Shown: piece by piece, positions 1 through 11,829 of the stretch
Layout of the letters: the number at the start of each line of letters is the position of its first letter
How positions within the stretch are numbered: the stretch's first letter is position 1
Assembly (NCBI RefSeq): GCF_019703515.2
Contig: NC_059356.1
Span: forward strand, 24,977,197 to 25,041,196
Source of the DNA: Myxocyprinus asiaticus
Taxonomy: Eukaryota > Chordata > Actinopteri > Cypriniformes > Catostomidae
Direction: 5' to 3'
DNA length: 64,000 nt
Notes under the pieces: model-generated
The model's database searches: none
Told to the model about the DNA's origin: nothing
Seen by the model: the letters and a program-made list of their open reading frames with translations, nothing else
Position numbers and translations under genes: made by a program

Positions 1-157
1 TTCCTCCAGCATCTTCACAAGGTCCTTTGCTTTTGTTCTGGGATTGATTTGCCCTTTTTGCACCAAACTACGTTAATCACTAGGAGACCGAATGCATCTG
101 CTTCCTGATCGGTATGATGGCTGCGTGGTCCCATGGCATTTATACTTGCGAACTATT
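1..157 (-). mobile_element. Tc1/mariner element of Sleeping Beauty type, 5' fragment cut by window edge
   Basis: This stretch aligns base for base with 53164-53321 of the fuller minus-strand Tc1 element in this window, in the part encoding the DNA-binding region of the transposase. The match stops at position 157, where an hAT element begins, and resumes at 3029. It is therefore one Tc1 copy split by a later insertion. The rest of the element lies to the left of the window. It is dead: partial, and diverged from its relative. Confidence 0.85.
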
Positions 158-1673
158 TAGGGATGATCCGATCCACGTCATCGGTATCGGGCCGATACTG
201 GCCCAGAACGCGAGATCGGAGGGGAGAAAAAAATATGATCCGATACCTATCCAACACAAACCATGGGAAAATCTAGCTTAAACCATCGCCTAAATGCTTG
301 TATGTTAGCATTTCCTGTGCTGCGACATCCAGTTATGTGGCGCAGCCTGTCACGTGATAACAGTAGTAGCCAATTATAGTAACATCAGTATGATAGTTAG
401 CTAACTTAAAGAATAGTCATGTCAGCGGTGTGGAAGTATTTTAACCTTAAAGAGGAAAAAAGCAATGCGTTATGCAATGGTCGAATGCAAAATTTGCAAC
501 GCAAATGTTTCGAGGGGTGGCAGTGCTGTTGGTCGGTTTAACACCACAAACTTAAGCATTTGGAAAAACACCACACGGAACAACACCAGGAATTACTGCA
601 AGCAACAGCTGCAAAGAAGAGCAAAACGCCCCAACAGCAGACATTGTTGGAATCAATAAAAAGTCGAGAGACACTCCCCCCATGCAGCAAAAAGGCGAAA
701 TTGATAACGGAGAAACTAGTTCAGTTTATTGTCCTGGACGACCAACCCCTATCGGTGGTAGAAAATGTGGGGTTTCGACGCTTAATTGAGCATCTCGAGC
801 CTTGCTACGCTTTGCCCAGTCGCCAATATATAACGGAAAAGGTCATCCCTCATATGCACAATGAAGTTTGCGATTTCCTCTCCAAACTCTTGGAGAATGT
901 AGGTGCAGTTAGTCTCACAACAGACATCTGGAGCTCAGACGTGAGTTCAATGTCCTTGTTGAGTCTGACCGCGCAATGGATAGACATTGAGGAGATGCTG
1001 CGTGAAGAATGGAAGATGAATAAAAACAGTCCATGTAGTTTTAAAGGACAATGCCAAAAACATGAAGAAGGCCATGGATCAACTTGGCGTGGTGAGTTTA
1101 GGATGCTTCGCGGGCACACTGCAGCTAATTGTACATGAGTGACTGTTGTCGCAACGCAGTGTGATGCATTGCCCAATGCAAGAAAAATTGTAGGCCACTT
1201 TAAACACTCACCCCTTGCCTATTCACGGTTAGAAGACATCCAAGTAGAGCTAAATATGCAGCCTAAGCGTCTGCAGCAGGACGTCCAAACTAAATGGAAC
1301 AGCACCCAGTACATGATTGAAAGCCTCATTGCGCAAAAACGGACACTATCTGCATATACAGCTGAATACGACCTGCCAGCCACACTGACAGCAAACCAGT
1401 TGGGGCTGTTGGAGAAGGCTTCCACGGTTCTGGTCCCTTTTGAGGAGATGACAAGGGAGGAGACTGCATCCTCCGCATCTGTAGCTGATGTCATCCCTAT
1501 TGTGTGTGTCCTGAAACATGTTCTCAGTCAGGAAAATGAGGCTGATCAGGCGATTAAGATGATTGATTTAATGAAAAGTACCCTCCTTGACGCAGTCAAC
1601 AGATGTTTTAATGACGTGGAATCTGAGCCATTATACTCGGTTGCTACTCTGCTGGATCCACATTACAAAGACA

Positions 1674-1920
1674 GGTAAGGGAATTTTTGTTAACTTGATT
1701 TAGCCCTATCTGATTCGTGTGTGTGTGTGTGTGTGTGTGAGAGAGTGAGTGAGTGAGTGAGTGAGAGAGAGTAACAAATCCCTCATACCTCTATGGAATT
1801 TGCACAACCATTTCATTATTTTCACAAATCACATGTCAAGTACAAGTCTTCCGAGCAGACAAATAACTTGATATTAAGGAAATATTAGACTATTAATATT
1901 TGATATATTTTATCATACCA
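1674..1920 (+). other. Probable spliceosomal intron inside the hAT transposase gene
   Basis: The coding sequence reads HYKD-R up to AAAGACAG, then GTAAGG, and resumes after TACCAG with GTACTTCAC. Joining the two gives uninterrupted HYKDRYFTNAD in one frame. The intron contains a (GT)n(GAGT)n microsatellite at about 1717-1770. An intron within a cut-and-paste transposase gene is known for hAT elements of eukaryotes. Confidence 0.75.
1717..1770. repeat. (GT)n/(GAGT)n microsatellite
   Basis: A run of GT dinucleotides is followed by GAGA and tandem GAGT units, inside the putative intron of the hAT transposase. Confidence 0.95.
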
Positions 1921-3028
1921 GGTACTTCACAAATGCAGACACTTTGAGACTTGGAAAAGAATCATTAATGGCAGAGGTAGGAAAGATGGAGGAAGTGTTG
2001 AAGACTACATCTGAAACTACAGCCTCCGAGCCAGCAGACAAAACTCCACGGATGGAGGCTTTAGGCACAAGTACCAGCAGCCTTGGCAGCATCTTTGATG
2101 AAATCCTGGAGGAGAGCCAAGTATTACCTGTTCCTAAGATAACCACAAGTGCACAAATTCAAGTGGAGACCTACCTAAGTGAGGCAAATATTCCACGGTC
2201 AGACAATCCCTTGCTTTACTGGAAAGTAAACCAACCTCGACTGTCCTCCCTGGCAGCCATGGCAACTAAGTTTATCTGTGCTCCCTGCACAAGTGTAGAG
2301 AGTGAGAGGCTCTTTAGCACAGCCTCAAATGTTGTTGATGAAAGGAGCAGGCTGACATCGGAGACCACTGAAATACTTATCTTCCTAAAGAAAAATCTGC
2401 CCCTCATGGTTATGTGAGCAAATGTAAAACATGTTCAAGAGCTTTGTTACAGAGAAACGGCACCTGTGAAAGGTTTTTTTTTACTTTTTTTTTTATTTTT
2501 TTTTTTATCATTGTTAAAGCAGCTATGTCAGTAAGGTTAAGGTTTAAACTGTTTAAGGTCAAGGTAAGGTTTAAAATGTTTGTTAATGTTATGTTATTTA
2601 TTTGGAATGTTATACATATGTATGTCTTACAGTGCCATTTTGTTATTACTACTGTGATTTGCGCACAGCTGCACTGTAAGGGATAGTTTTGTATTTGTTT
2701 ATTTACAATGCTGAATGCTGCTGTTTAAATTGTTTTAACCTTAAACCTGTTGGTAGCTTTAAGTACTGCAGTACCTGTTTGTGTTTGAATAAAGGGTGGC
2801 AGTCTTTCATAATCAACTGTTGTTGTGGACTATATACTGGAGAAGTATTTGTTCTCCATTTGAGTGAGACATTTTTAGGTGGCTAATTGAGCAAAGTGCT
2901 TCCATATATTTTATTATTATTATTAGATCAAGAATAAAACAAAATATCGGATTGATATCGGTATCGGCAAATAGCCAAAGCTGCGGCATCTGTATCAGAA
3001 GTGAAAAAGTGGTATCGGGACATCCCTA

Positions 3029-3485
3029 GTACTATTGTTTATACAGATGAACATGGTACCTTCAAGCATTTGGAAATTGCTCCAAAGGATGAACCAGACT
3101 TGTGGAGGTCCACAATTTATTTTCTGAGGTCTTGGCTGATTTCTTTTGATTTTCCCATGATTTCAAGCAAAGAGGCCCTGAGTTTGAAGGTAGGCCTTAA
3201 AATATATCCACAGGTACACCTCCAATTGACTACATATACTTGGTATATGTAAACTTCTGACCCACTGGAATTGTGATATAGTCAATTAAAAATGAAACTA
3301 TCTGTCTGTAAACTATTGTTGAAAAATTACTTGTCATGCCAAAGTAGATGTCCTAAAAGACTTGCCAAAACTATAGTTTGCTAAAATGAAATCTGTGTAG
3401 TGGTTAAAAAAATGAGGTTTAATGACTTAAGTGTAAACCTAAGGTTTACATGACCTAAGTGTATGTAAACTTCTGACTTCAACTG
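3029..3485 (-). mobile_element. Remainder of the split Tc1 (Sleeping Beauty-type) element
   Basis: The match to the minus-strand Tc1 near 53313-53826 resumes here after the hAT insertion. It runs to the terminal inverted repeat, whose outer end reads GACTTCAACTG at 3475-3485, followed by the TA target dinucleotide at 3486-3487. The TIR (CAGTTGAAGTCAGAAGTTTA in the other orientation) is the type found in salmonid/cyprinid Tc1 elements related to Sleeping Beauty. Confidence 0.88.
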
Positions 3486-3487
3486 TA

Positions 3488-6400
3488 CATACCGGGGCAA
3501 AAATCATAGTGCACTTGTCAACTTGTGCAAATACTTGAGACAACAAGATCCTTTTTATTTATTTTTTAAAAATTTTTTTTTTTTTTTTTTTACAAATTAA
3601 GATCATGCGTACTCAAAATAGCCACTTCAGAAAAGGAATGCATAATTTCTTGTTCTTTTCAATTACATTTGACATTTCATTACATCTGAAGTATTCTATA
3701 AACAAATTAATCTCCATTGTGATTGGATGAGTCAATGTGAGCCCACTGTGAAAATTTTTCATATCAAATCTATTCGTCCCACTTTAAGAAAAACAGTTAG
3801 TTTAATAGGGACCTTTCGCACCAGCAACAAGGGGGCTTTTTACCCCAAATGCCATCGTTTCACTTATTGGACAGTTATATAAAAAAATTTATCACCTTGA
3901 ACAAAATTTTAAATGACAAGTATATTGTCCCAAAATAAATGTGATAATTTCCAGGATATTCATTAGCTAAATAAACGTACAACATTTAAAAATATATTAA
4001 ATATTAGATAAAATTGCCTCAATCAACCGTTAGACATTACACGCAAGGATCTCATGGATGAGGAAAAATGTGCAGTTCATAGTGACAAACAGGTGTTTAG
4101 GAAATTACTTAAGTAGTTTTTGATGCTATTTAGTGTTTTGGGAGAAAATAAAATCAAAGGAGCCTTTTACCCCATGGAGCCTTTTGCCCCATTGTACCCT
4201 ACTTCATAAGTACACAAAAGCCTACCTTCATGCTGTGGACATACTGATAAGTCTCTGTGCTCATGAATTTCCAAGAGACAACACAAAGTCATTAAAAATA
4301 TCTCTGTAAGAAACCTCTGGATATCTCATGTCATTCACCCATCGATTGCATAATTGTTCTGGTGAGGAGATAAGTAGTGAGTGTTAAACCGGGATGGAGG
4401 AAGGGGTGTTACTATATTTATCCACACACACGTGTGTATTTTATTTTTTATTGTATTTACAACTATTTTAATCACATTTAAGCCTCATAAAAATGTGGGG
4501 TGAAAAAATTTAGAAAAATACAAATAATTTCCTTTAATGTCATGAACTTGCTTGTAAAATAATATGAGCTGTCTGATGTCAGCTACACATTTTGACAAAA
4601 ATTATTAGCAAGTTGAAACCCTAAAAAATTAAGCAGAATAACACGTATAACTAAAAGCTTGTATCATGTCATAGCTGCCTAAATGTGATCTGCGAGGTCC
4701 AATTTACCTTTGCGAGTGTCAGAAAACAAACTTGTACAGTGACACAAAAACACCTCGAGCATTTTCATGTAGTAGAGAGGTGGTGTAGGCTCACACCATC
4801 AACTCTTGATGAAAAATACTTTCTGTGCTCCCACACATAATCCATTTAGATCGATTGTTCTCAGTAGCTTCAGTATAAACAGTAAGTTAAATGACAACAT
4901 TCTGAAGAGCAGAATGCTGAAAAGGGGCGGGGCTGAATAAGATGATTAGCAGGGAGAGTGAGGCGGAGTGGGGAGCGGGTATGAAGCGCATTCGGCGGTA
5001 GAGAAAAATATTAATTATCGTGTGTACAGCTCCGTAGTTTTGACACATTTCTCACTTAAACTGTAGAAACGGTAAGATGGGACAACCGTTGTCATGATGC
5101 CTCGTGGTCCAAATGAAACCAAGCTGGGTCCGGACCGTGGTCCGCTAATTGGTGACCACTGGTCTATAGTATATGTTCCCTCACATAAACACTTATTATA
5201 TAACAATGTGCCCTCTCATCAAAATTTATTTCAGATGGTTTTTACCATGCTCTTAAGTTTTTTGTACATAACTACATCATAAAATTAGGAAGTTTGGACA
5301 GAAGTTCATTTTGTCAGAACAGAGAAAAGTTTGGGAAACTTTATAGTCAAAAACCTGTAAAATGGAAAACTATAAAACTGTTCCTGTGCGCGTGCATTCA
5401 CTCAATAAACCGTGCTCGCGCTTGGTCTTCTGAAGCAAACGAATGGCCGAGCAAAATAAAAAACTCAGGCAGCAGGGGTTAAAAGGGAAAGGAGGCGGTG
5501 AGAACCGGCTTGACAATATAAATAGTTCAATGATAAACAAACTTAAAAACACACAAACATAAACACATACAGGGCAGCTGCCCATAGTTCTCTCTCTCGA
5601 ACTGCCATCTCCGGTCGCCTTTATCCCTCGCTCACCTCAGGCTGATTGGGGCGTGCATCATTCTGGCCCGGCCCCGCCCTCCTCCATGCTACAGTAACTT
5701 ATTTTATTTAAAAATTTTAAGAGGAAAGATAAGCAGTTTCCATCCTTGACTTAACATTGTTCAAACCGACCATGTCGGCAATGCAGTTCTCCAGTGCAGG
5801 AATTCGTTTTTAATTATCAAACCACCTTTGGTTGTCTTAAATTACTGATTTATTGCACCATGACAAAAATAATAACATGTATTGTATACATACCTTGGCT
5901 TTTTCTCTGTCGATGTTTTAAACCCGCGTTTGAAGCGCCCATCTCTATAAATAGCCTAGTCACCTTGCACAACAGACTCCACGCGAAGTCAGTTCAATAT
6001 TGTTGAACCAAGGAGTTCAGACTGTACAACCCTCCAGTGCCAGCCACAGAGAAATGAAACCAAAAATAACTATCGGAAACTATCAGAGTTTATTTTTTTC
6101 GATAGCGATAATTAAAAAAAAGAAAAAAACCGCATCTATCAGCCCCGATTAATCAGTAAATTCAATATATCAGCCAACCTCTACTGATTATGACTTTTTA
6201 TGTGGTAGGAAGAGAAATATTAAATTAGAAATGAGTCATCTAAATGGGAAAATGTTTAACATTGTATGCATTAGATTAGGTCTTTTTGAGATCACGAGAA
6301 ATGCTGGTCTGCTTTTAGACTTTTCTGGTAAGATGGTGACAAAACAATACATTCTGTTCTCCTTCAATCTAGTTTGATGTCCTTTATAACAAGGTATCAG

Positions 6401-7438
6401 AAACTCTTGGAGAATTACAGTATTTGATAGTGTGCCTATTTCAATTTTTCAAGGCTTGAAATTTAGTTCCTTGATGCCTTTGCTTGACCAACCATGTATA
6501 TCTGATCATTTGTGATGTGTGTAGCTTCATCAAGCAGATTGTTTGAGAGGTCATGCATAAGCCGCATTGATGAGTTCATTGTTATTGGGAGCAGTGTTGA
6601 AGAGCACAATAATATCGACAGTTATTGATTTTTATTGATTTTTATACCACTCTTTCATGCGGCACTGCCCACAGGGTGGGTTTAAGGCTTCAGGGACTGT
6701 GGGAAAACCACTACAGCTGTGATTGAAAAGGGTCACGGTCACCACAGAGTTGTATCAGTATGAAGTCCATCTGAGCACTTGACCTGTTGATCTTGCTTGC
6801 GTTTTTCCACGAACCGTAGCAGGTGAGGGTTTGTATCAGGCTTTGTGGGACGCATTCTGTGTAGCTGGTGCTACTTGCACCTCATTGATTCTCTTTTCAA
6901 AGTGGTAATAGATTATGGTAATTCAGGGGATACAAGTTTGTTGTGGCCTGAAATATTTACACTGGACGTGAGAGTTTCAAAGGCTCGAGAACTTCAGTAT
7001 GTTAGTTGCATATCTCTGCTTGTATTGCTTGTCAATGAGCGCAAGTGCTGCAACCAACTAATCAATAATTATCGATAATGACAATCATCAAAAAATTTCA
7101 TTATAGATTAGTTGGATATAGGTGATGAGCACGGAAAAGCTCCGTCAGTGACGTTACTTTACTGCCTAATGAAGAATGTGTTGCATGAAACTCGTTTGAA
7201 AACGATGGAGACAAGTTGAAGCGGAAAAAACACGACTAAAATTATCCAGCACACGAGAACACTTTGTTAAACACAAAGAAGATCAAAAGCATACAGTTTA
7301 ATCTCGACCGGTTGCTGCGTCAGGTGTGTTGATGATGGCCTGGTAAAACGTTTCTAAGTTTGTTTTAAAGTGACCTTTATGGAACAAGTTTGGTTTTGAT
7401 AAAAAATCAACCCCATGGAAATTAAATTGCTCTAAGTT
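3488..7438. other. About 4 kb with no recognisable gene
   Basis: AT-rich sequence with short accidental reading frames only. At about 6060-6182 there is a block ending AACCTCTA with GATTAATC and CGATAG motifs. It resembles the terminal part of the hAT-like family that starts TAGAGGTCGACTGATA at 41669, so it is probably a hAT remnant. From about 7048 the text CAACTAATCAATAATTATCG looks like another degraded hAT end. No exon of csnk1d or of another conserved gene was recognised. Confidence 0.5.
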
Positions 7439-7892
7439 GGGGCCTTGGTAGCTCAGTGAGTAAAGACATTGTCTACCACCCCTAGAGTTTGCTAGTTAGA
7501 ATCCCAGGGCATGCTGAGTGACTCCAGCCGGGTCTCCTAAGCAACCAAATTGGCCCCGTTGCTAGGGAGGGTAGAGTCATACGGGGTAACCTTCTCGTGG
7601 TCGCTATAATGTGGTTCACGCTCAGTGGGGCAAGTGGTGAGTTGTGCGTGGATGCCGCGGTGGATGACGTGAAGCCTCCACACGCGCTATGTCTCCGCGG
7701 TAACGTGCTCAACAAGCCACGTGATAAGATGTGTGGGTTGAGATTCTCTGTCTCAGACGCAGAGGCAGCTGAGATTCGTCCTCCGCCACCCGGATTGAGA
7801 CGATTCACTACGCCACCACAAGGACTTAGAGCACATTGGGGATTGGGCATTCCAAATTGGAAGAAAAAGGGGCGAAAATCCAAAAAAAAACA
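7439..7892 (+). repeat. tRNA-derived SINE, near full length
   Basis: The head GGCCTTGGTAGCTCAGTGAG matches a tRNA A-box region, and a decayed B-box lies about 40-50 bases further on. The long body (AACCAAATTGGCCC, GTGGTCGCTATAATGTGG, GTTGTGCGTGGATGCCGCGG) is shared with the copy at 18930-19321, and the head with the copy at 39743-39850. The 3' end is CCAAATTGG followed by an A-rich tail. The family may correspond to the cyprinid Cyp-SINE type, but that name is from memory and not checked. Confidence 0.9.
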
Positions 7893-7920
7893 ACATTTGC
7901 TCTAAGTTGAATAAACGCGC

Positions 7921-7923
7921 GCG

Positions 7924-8004
<81 letters not shown>

Positions 8005-8008
8005 GTAG
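7921..8008. repeat. (CA)n(TA)n(TGTA)n compound microsatellite
   Basis: ACACACAC is followed by more than 25 AT units and then ATGTATGTATGTATGT. It starts just after the A-rich SINE tail, a common place for microsatellites to arise. Confidence 0.95.
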
Positions 8009-10136
8009 AACAAAGCAATAATTAGCGATCTATCGGAATCATCATGGCGGATGTTTGATTCTCCCATATATAGCCTCTCCATGATTTGAAATGAAGTGCC
8101 CATAACTGTCACATAACTAATGCTTTTTTATGCGTAAAAAGAAAAGAAAGGAGACCGTTTCATCAACGTGTACTCCGAGGTCAGTTACTTTCTTAAGCTG
8201 GTATATACCTGCATGATGGATGAAGCTGAGCTACAATCACCCTGTATACAATTGTACTGGGAATATTACCACTATCTTTAATATCAGCCTCTGTGTTGTT
8301 AACCTTTCACGTTCATTTGGAATGTGCCACACACGTGCAGCTGATCAGATTGGGAGCGGCATTAAGACAAGCGCTATTAATTATTTTTCTCTTCCTTATT
8401 CAACCTTTGGTGGATTTACAACTTATCTAACTTTAGCATATGCAAATTTTTTTAGCTAAATCTGGATTTAAAAAATATACAAATTGTGTCAACATGCAAT
8501 TTTAATTTAATCGAAAAACCACCCAGCCCTAATTTAAATGTATCACAGTTCAATTCATCACATCAAATACAATAAGAATAACATTTTCTTTTTTCAATTA
8601 ACTATTTTTATTTTTTTTTTATCATATGTATTTTTTGCACCAAACACTATTTTGCCATTTAAAAGGGAGTGTATAACTTTTTTTTGCTGAGTCTCAGGAA
8701 CTTATGGAGAGATGACATCATAATAGATTGTAATGTAAAATAATGAGATATTTATAATGAAAGAGCAGGTTGCATATATGAAAATACACAGCAATATTAA
8801 TTCACACTTTAAATATATCTTATAAAATGTGTCACAATTTTCAAACCTCTGATCTATAATCACAGTTTTCAAACCTGTGCGTTGGGCATGAATGTAATGT
8901 AATGGTGACTGAGAGATATACCTCAAGAGCCTGTTGTATCATATTTGATACATGTCATTTCAACTGGCTTTTTCAATAAAATAATATTTAAAAAAAATAA
9001 CCAAGCACAAGTTGCTTCTATTCAGCAAAAACTAATTTTAAGTATAATATAATATAATATGTAACAATATAATATCAGTTAAAATATTAGTAACAATATA
9101 ATCATTACTGCTACTTTTACTAAAATAAAATAAGCTGTCATTTATCCCAACATAAGTCACTTTTTGGTCAAGTCTGCCTCCATTTTAAATGGGTCGATAT
9201 AAACATTGAAACCACTTTTTTTTTTTTTTGATACGCACAGCGTTATAGGGTTAAATTCATCTCCTTTAAAGCACTGGCACTACATACACATTCGCCAAAT
9301 GTCTTTGCTTGTTGCGTGACATTTCACAAATTATTATTTTTTGAACATCATGCCAAAAGCATTGTGTATTTTAAGACACAGTGTGAAGTTAAAATTAGTC
9401 AAACTTTTAAAATCGCGTCTCCTGTGAAGACTCCTGCATTCTGTTCCATTCTGTTGTGCTCTGTCTTGCTGTGTCTTTGTTACAATGTCTAAATTATCTG
9501 TTTGTTTTTTATGACTAAGGGTATAGGCCAGGTATCACCATTCTGCTGTAGTAGAACTGGCCTGCTGCTCCCTAGCCGGAAGGGTGGCACTGGGTTCAGC
9601 TAGTACGTCACCAGACTGAGTAAAAAGGGGGGAGGGGAGTTTATGATGGCTTTTTACCAACCTATTCATCTTGCCTTTTTCACATCCCTCAGGCAAACCA
9701 CATACACTAATCCTAGTACTTGGAAATGCCATGGTGTTACTGTTGTGGTCCTTATCTTTTAACTGGGTTTCTGTTACAGCAGTAGAAAGTGAATGGGTTT
9801 TTAGCATCCTCTTCTCAGGATGTTGAGGCAGATGGTGAGCCTGATAGGAGGTGGTATAGCAGTGAGTAGATAAATGTGCCCACTCCCTCACACTAGAAAG
9901 CTGTGAGTGTGAGTCAACGGTCGGATGTGCAGAATTTTTTTTTTGCCTGGAGGGCATGCATATTTATTTTATTTTTTGGTTATATTTAATTATGCCCCAA
10001 TGGCTCATCATGCACTGGAAGCTAAAGCTTATTTAGACACCATAAAATTGAGTGAGATAGTTGAGTGGATTTATTGTTTTCAAGCTTGGGTATGCATGAA
10101 CGGTATGTCACAGAGGTATATTAACGAATCTTATTT
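8009..10136. other. AT-rich stretch with no supported gene
   Basis: No splice-bounded conserved reading frame was seen apart from the weak candidate at 9535-9957. Near 8510-8531 the text CCACCCAGCCCTAA resembles an hAT right end (CCAGCCCTA), so part of this may be an old hAT remnant whose other end was not located. ATAATATAATAT tracts lie near 9045. Confidence 0.4.
9535..9957 (-). pseudogene. Open stretch of 140 codons, unidentified, possible LINE ORF1 remnant
   Basis: This is one of the longest uninterrupted frames in the left third of the window. The segment ISVCGLPEGCEKGK is weakly like the RIxGLPEGxEG motif of L1/Tx1-type ORF1 proteins, and it is preceded by a charged segment (TETQLKDKDHN). 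There is no splice context, no neighbouring coding exon and no poly-A or TIR boundary. I treat it as an unidentified fragment; chance openness is also possible. Confidence 0.2.
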
Positions 10137-10442
10137 TTAAGGAATAGTTCACCGAAAAATTTTAATAATTTACCCACCTCAACCCACTTTTAATTATAAT
10201 AATTTACCCACTTGCTGTTTCAAACCTGTATTATTTTGCTTTCCTCCGTGAACCTCAAAAGTAGATGTTTGGCAGAATGTTAGCCTCCATTCACTTTCAG
10301 TGCATCTTTTTTTCCATACAGTGAAATGGAATAGTGACTGAGAACATCTCTTAATGTGTTCCATGGAAGAAAATCATGCACGTTTTGAACAACATGAATG
10401 TAAACGGTGACAGTTTTTGTGTGAACTAGCCTATTGCTTTAA
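10137..10442 (+). repeat. TTAA-bounded fold-back MITE (GTTCACCCAAAAATG family), copy 1
   Basis: It starts TTAAGGAATAGTTCACCGAA and has the family's inner text (TTCAAACCTGTATTA, CCATTCACTTTCAGTGCATC, GTGTTCCATGGAAGAAA). It ends GTGTGAACTAGCC and then the terminal TTAA within CTTTAAAG. Both arms are inverted copies of each other. The first of two hAT elements is inserted exactly at this right end. Related copies lie at about 19896, 25018, 27671, 28279, 46395, 50778, 51078 and 63792. Confidence 0.8.
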
Positions 10443-10444
10443 AG

Positions 10445-11821
10445 TAGGGGTGCACCGATTTATTGGCCACCGATCTAAATTTCCCAAATAGTGCTTAGAA
10501 TCAGGGCCAGTCTTTTTTTGCAGCATGCTGGGAATCACACATACATTGCTACTCTAATGAATGAGTGCTTTCTCAGCCCTTGAAGTGTGACAGTGTGGCC
10601 TCTGGAGATTGTTGGCAATTCTAAGCATTCACAAATGTAAACTTTCAGACATGCTGTTATTCAGATGAATATGCAGGTTTGTTTTTACAAATGTGAAAGA
10701 ATTACACATGTATGAATATTAAGTTGCCTGTTTTCTAGAATCATTACGGTAGTAATTCTGACTCGCTGCACGGAGACGATAAAGAGACTGCAAACGGGCA
10801 AAAATGAATTAAACAACAAATAAACTTGCTAATACAAATCTGAGTGTACGTGATGTAATGTGAGTTGTGACAATCAGATGTTGTGTTGAGCGATAGAGAA
10901 TGTTTGAGCGATCATGAGCACTTTCAGCTTCACTCCCTTCAATATGTTCAATTGCGGTGTCAGTCAAACATGTGCACTCTCCAGATGCTCGCAATATCTT
11001 ATCAGACACTCATGCCAGTGCTATTCTGTGAGGATCCCAATTTAAATCAGATTAATGTTGGTCACATTACCACTAATCACAGCAATTACATTTTAACCGT
11101 ATCGCCACCGTGTCTTCACGCATTCACTTAATAATTTGTGTAACAGCAAAACACCAAAGACAGTAAACAAATCATAGATTTTAATGATTTCTCACTGGAG
11201 CAGTTTTAGAGCTTGTTATGGATATATTTTTCTTATTTTTGAATATATCTCTGCTGTGTGTGATGCTCTCATGGTTTTTACTGCTCACCAGAATGTCACA
11301 ATTACCTTTTGATATTGACAGCAGAATTATTCATAACTGTTTAAAAACAAATAAATGTTAGCAATTCACAATTAATGTAATTTGGTAACTTTATAAAAAG
11401 GTTCCATTTGTTAACATTAGTTAATGCATTAGGTATCATGAACAATATATTTTTACAGCCTTTTTTATTTATTTCTTTTTAATTAATAAAATTACAATTG
11501 TTCATTGTTAGTTCATTTTAGTTCATAGTGCATCAACAAATGATAACTAATACAACTTTTGATTTTAGTATATGTTGTAACTAACATTTAAGTTCATTAG
11601 TTCACGTTAACTACAGTAATGTTGTTAAATAATGTTAACAAATGGAAAATTTTTGTAAAGTGTTACTATAATTTATCTGTGTGGGGCATAAAAATAACTG
11701 CACAATATAACTTGCAAAAGTGTGGCAATGGGCACTTTTTTAAAAATCGATATAGGCCGATTATAGACCAAAAAATCGGAGATTGGTATCTGCATCAAAT
11801 TTCCTGATCGGTGCAACACTA
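10445..11821. mobile_element. Non-autonomous hAT element A (TIR TAGGGGTGCACCGAT)
   Basis: The left end TAGGGGTGCACCGATT is mirrored by GATCGGTGCAACACTA at the right end. The flanking 8-bp repeat is CTTTAAAG at 10437-10444 and 11822-11829. The 1377-bp body has no transposase-like frame, so it depends on a partner. It abuts hAT element B at the shared copy of CTTTAAAG. Confidence 0.88.
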
Positions 11822-11829
11822 CTTTAAAG

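Larger units (their letters stand above)
419..2417 (+). pseudogene. hAT-family transposase pseudogene (ZBED/Ac type)
   Basis: The reading starts at ATG 419 (MSAVWKYF, BED-finger start) and slips frame near 470; CKICNANVSRGG and the rest of the finger are in the 465 frame. It slips back near 556 (LEKHHTEQHQE). The block around TTDIWSS, the hAT DDE-containing RNase H-like fold, lies at 900-960. A segment is lost near 1010-1040. The frame slips again around 1080-1150, with a TGA after LQLIVHE. The C-terminal part is well kept: a dimerisation domain with PLLYWK, LSSLAAMATK and SVESERLFSTAS ends at TAA-independent stop TGA 2415. An intron is likely at 1674-1920. Several frameshifts, one stop and a deletion make it non-functional. 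The hAT assignment is firm; no subfamily name is claimed. Confidence 0.9.
158..3028 (+). mobile_element. Complete hAT transposon, decayed, inserted in a Tc1 element
   Basis: The element starts TAGGGATGATCCGAT and ends in the near reverse complement (ATCGGGACATCCCTA at 3014-3028), followed inside by GGTATCGG-type subterminal repeats. It is flanked by the 8-bp TSD GAACTATT (150-157) and GTACTATT (3029-3036). The undisrupted Tc1 relative near 53313 has GTACTATT once, which confirms the target. It encodes a broken hAT transposase, described separately. Length 2871 bp, normal for an autonomous-size hAT. Confidence 0.93.

Noticed and set aside
7482..7905. Frames of 102-133 codons on both strands
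   Set aside because: They fall wholly within a GC-rich tRNA-derived SINE and are by-products of its composition.
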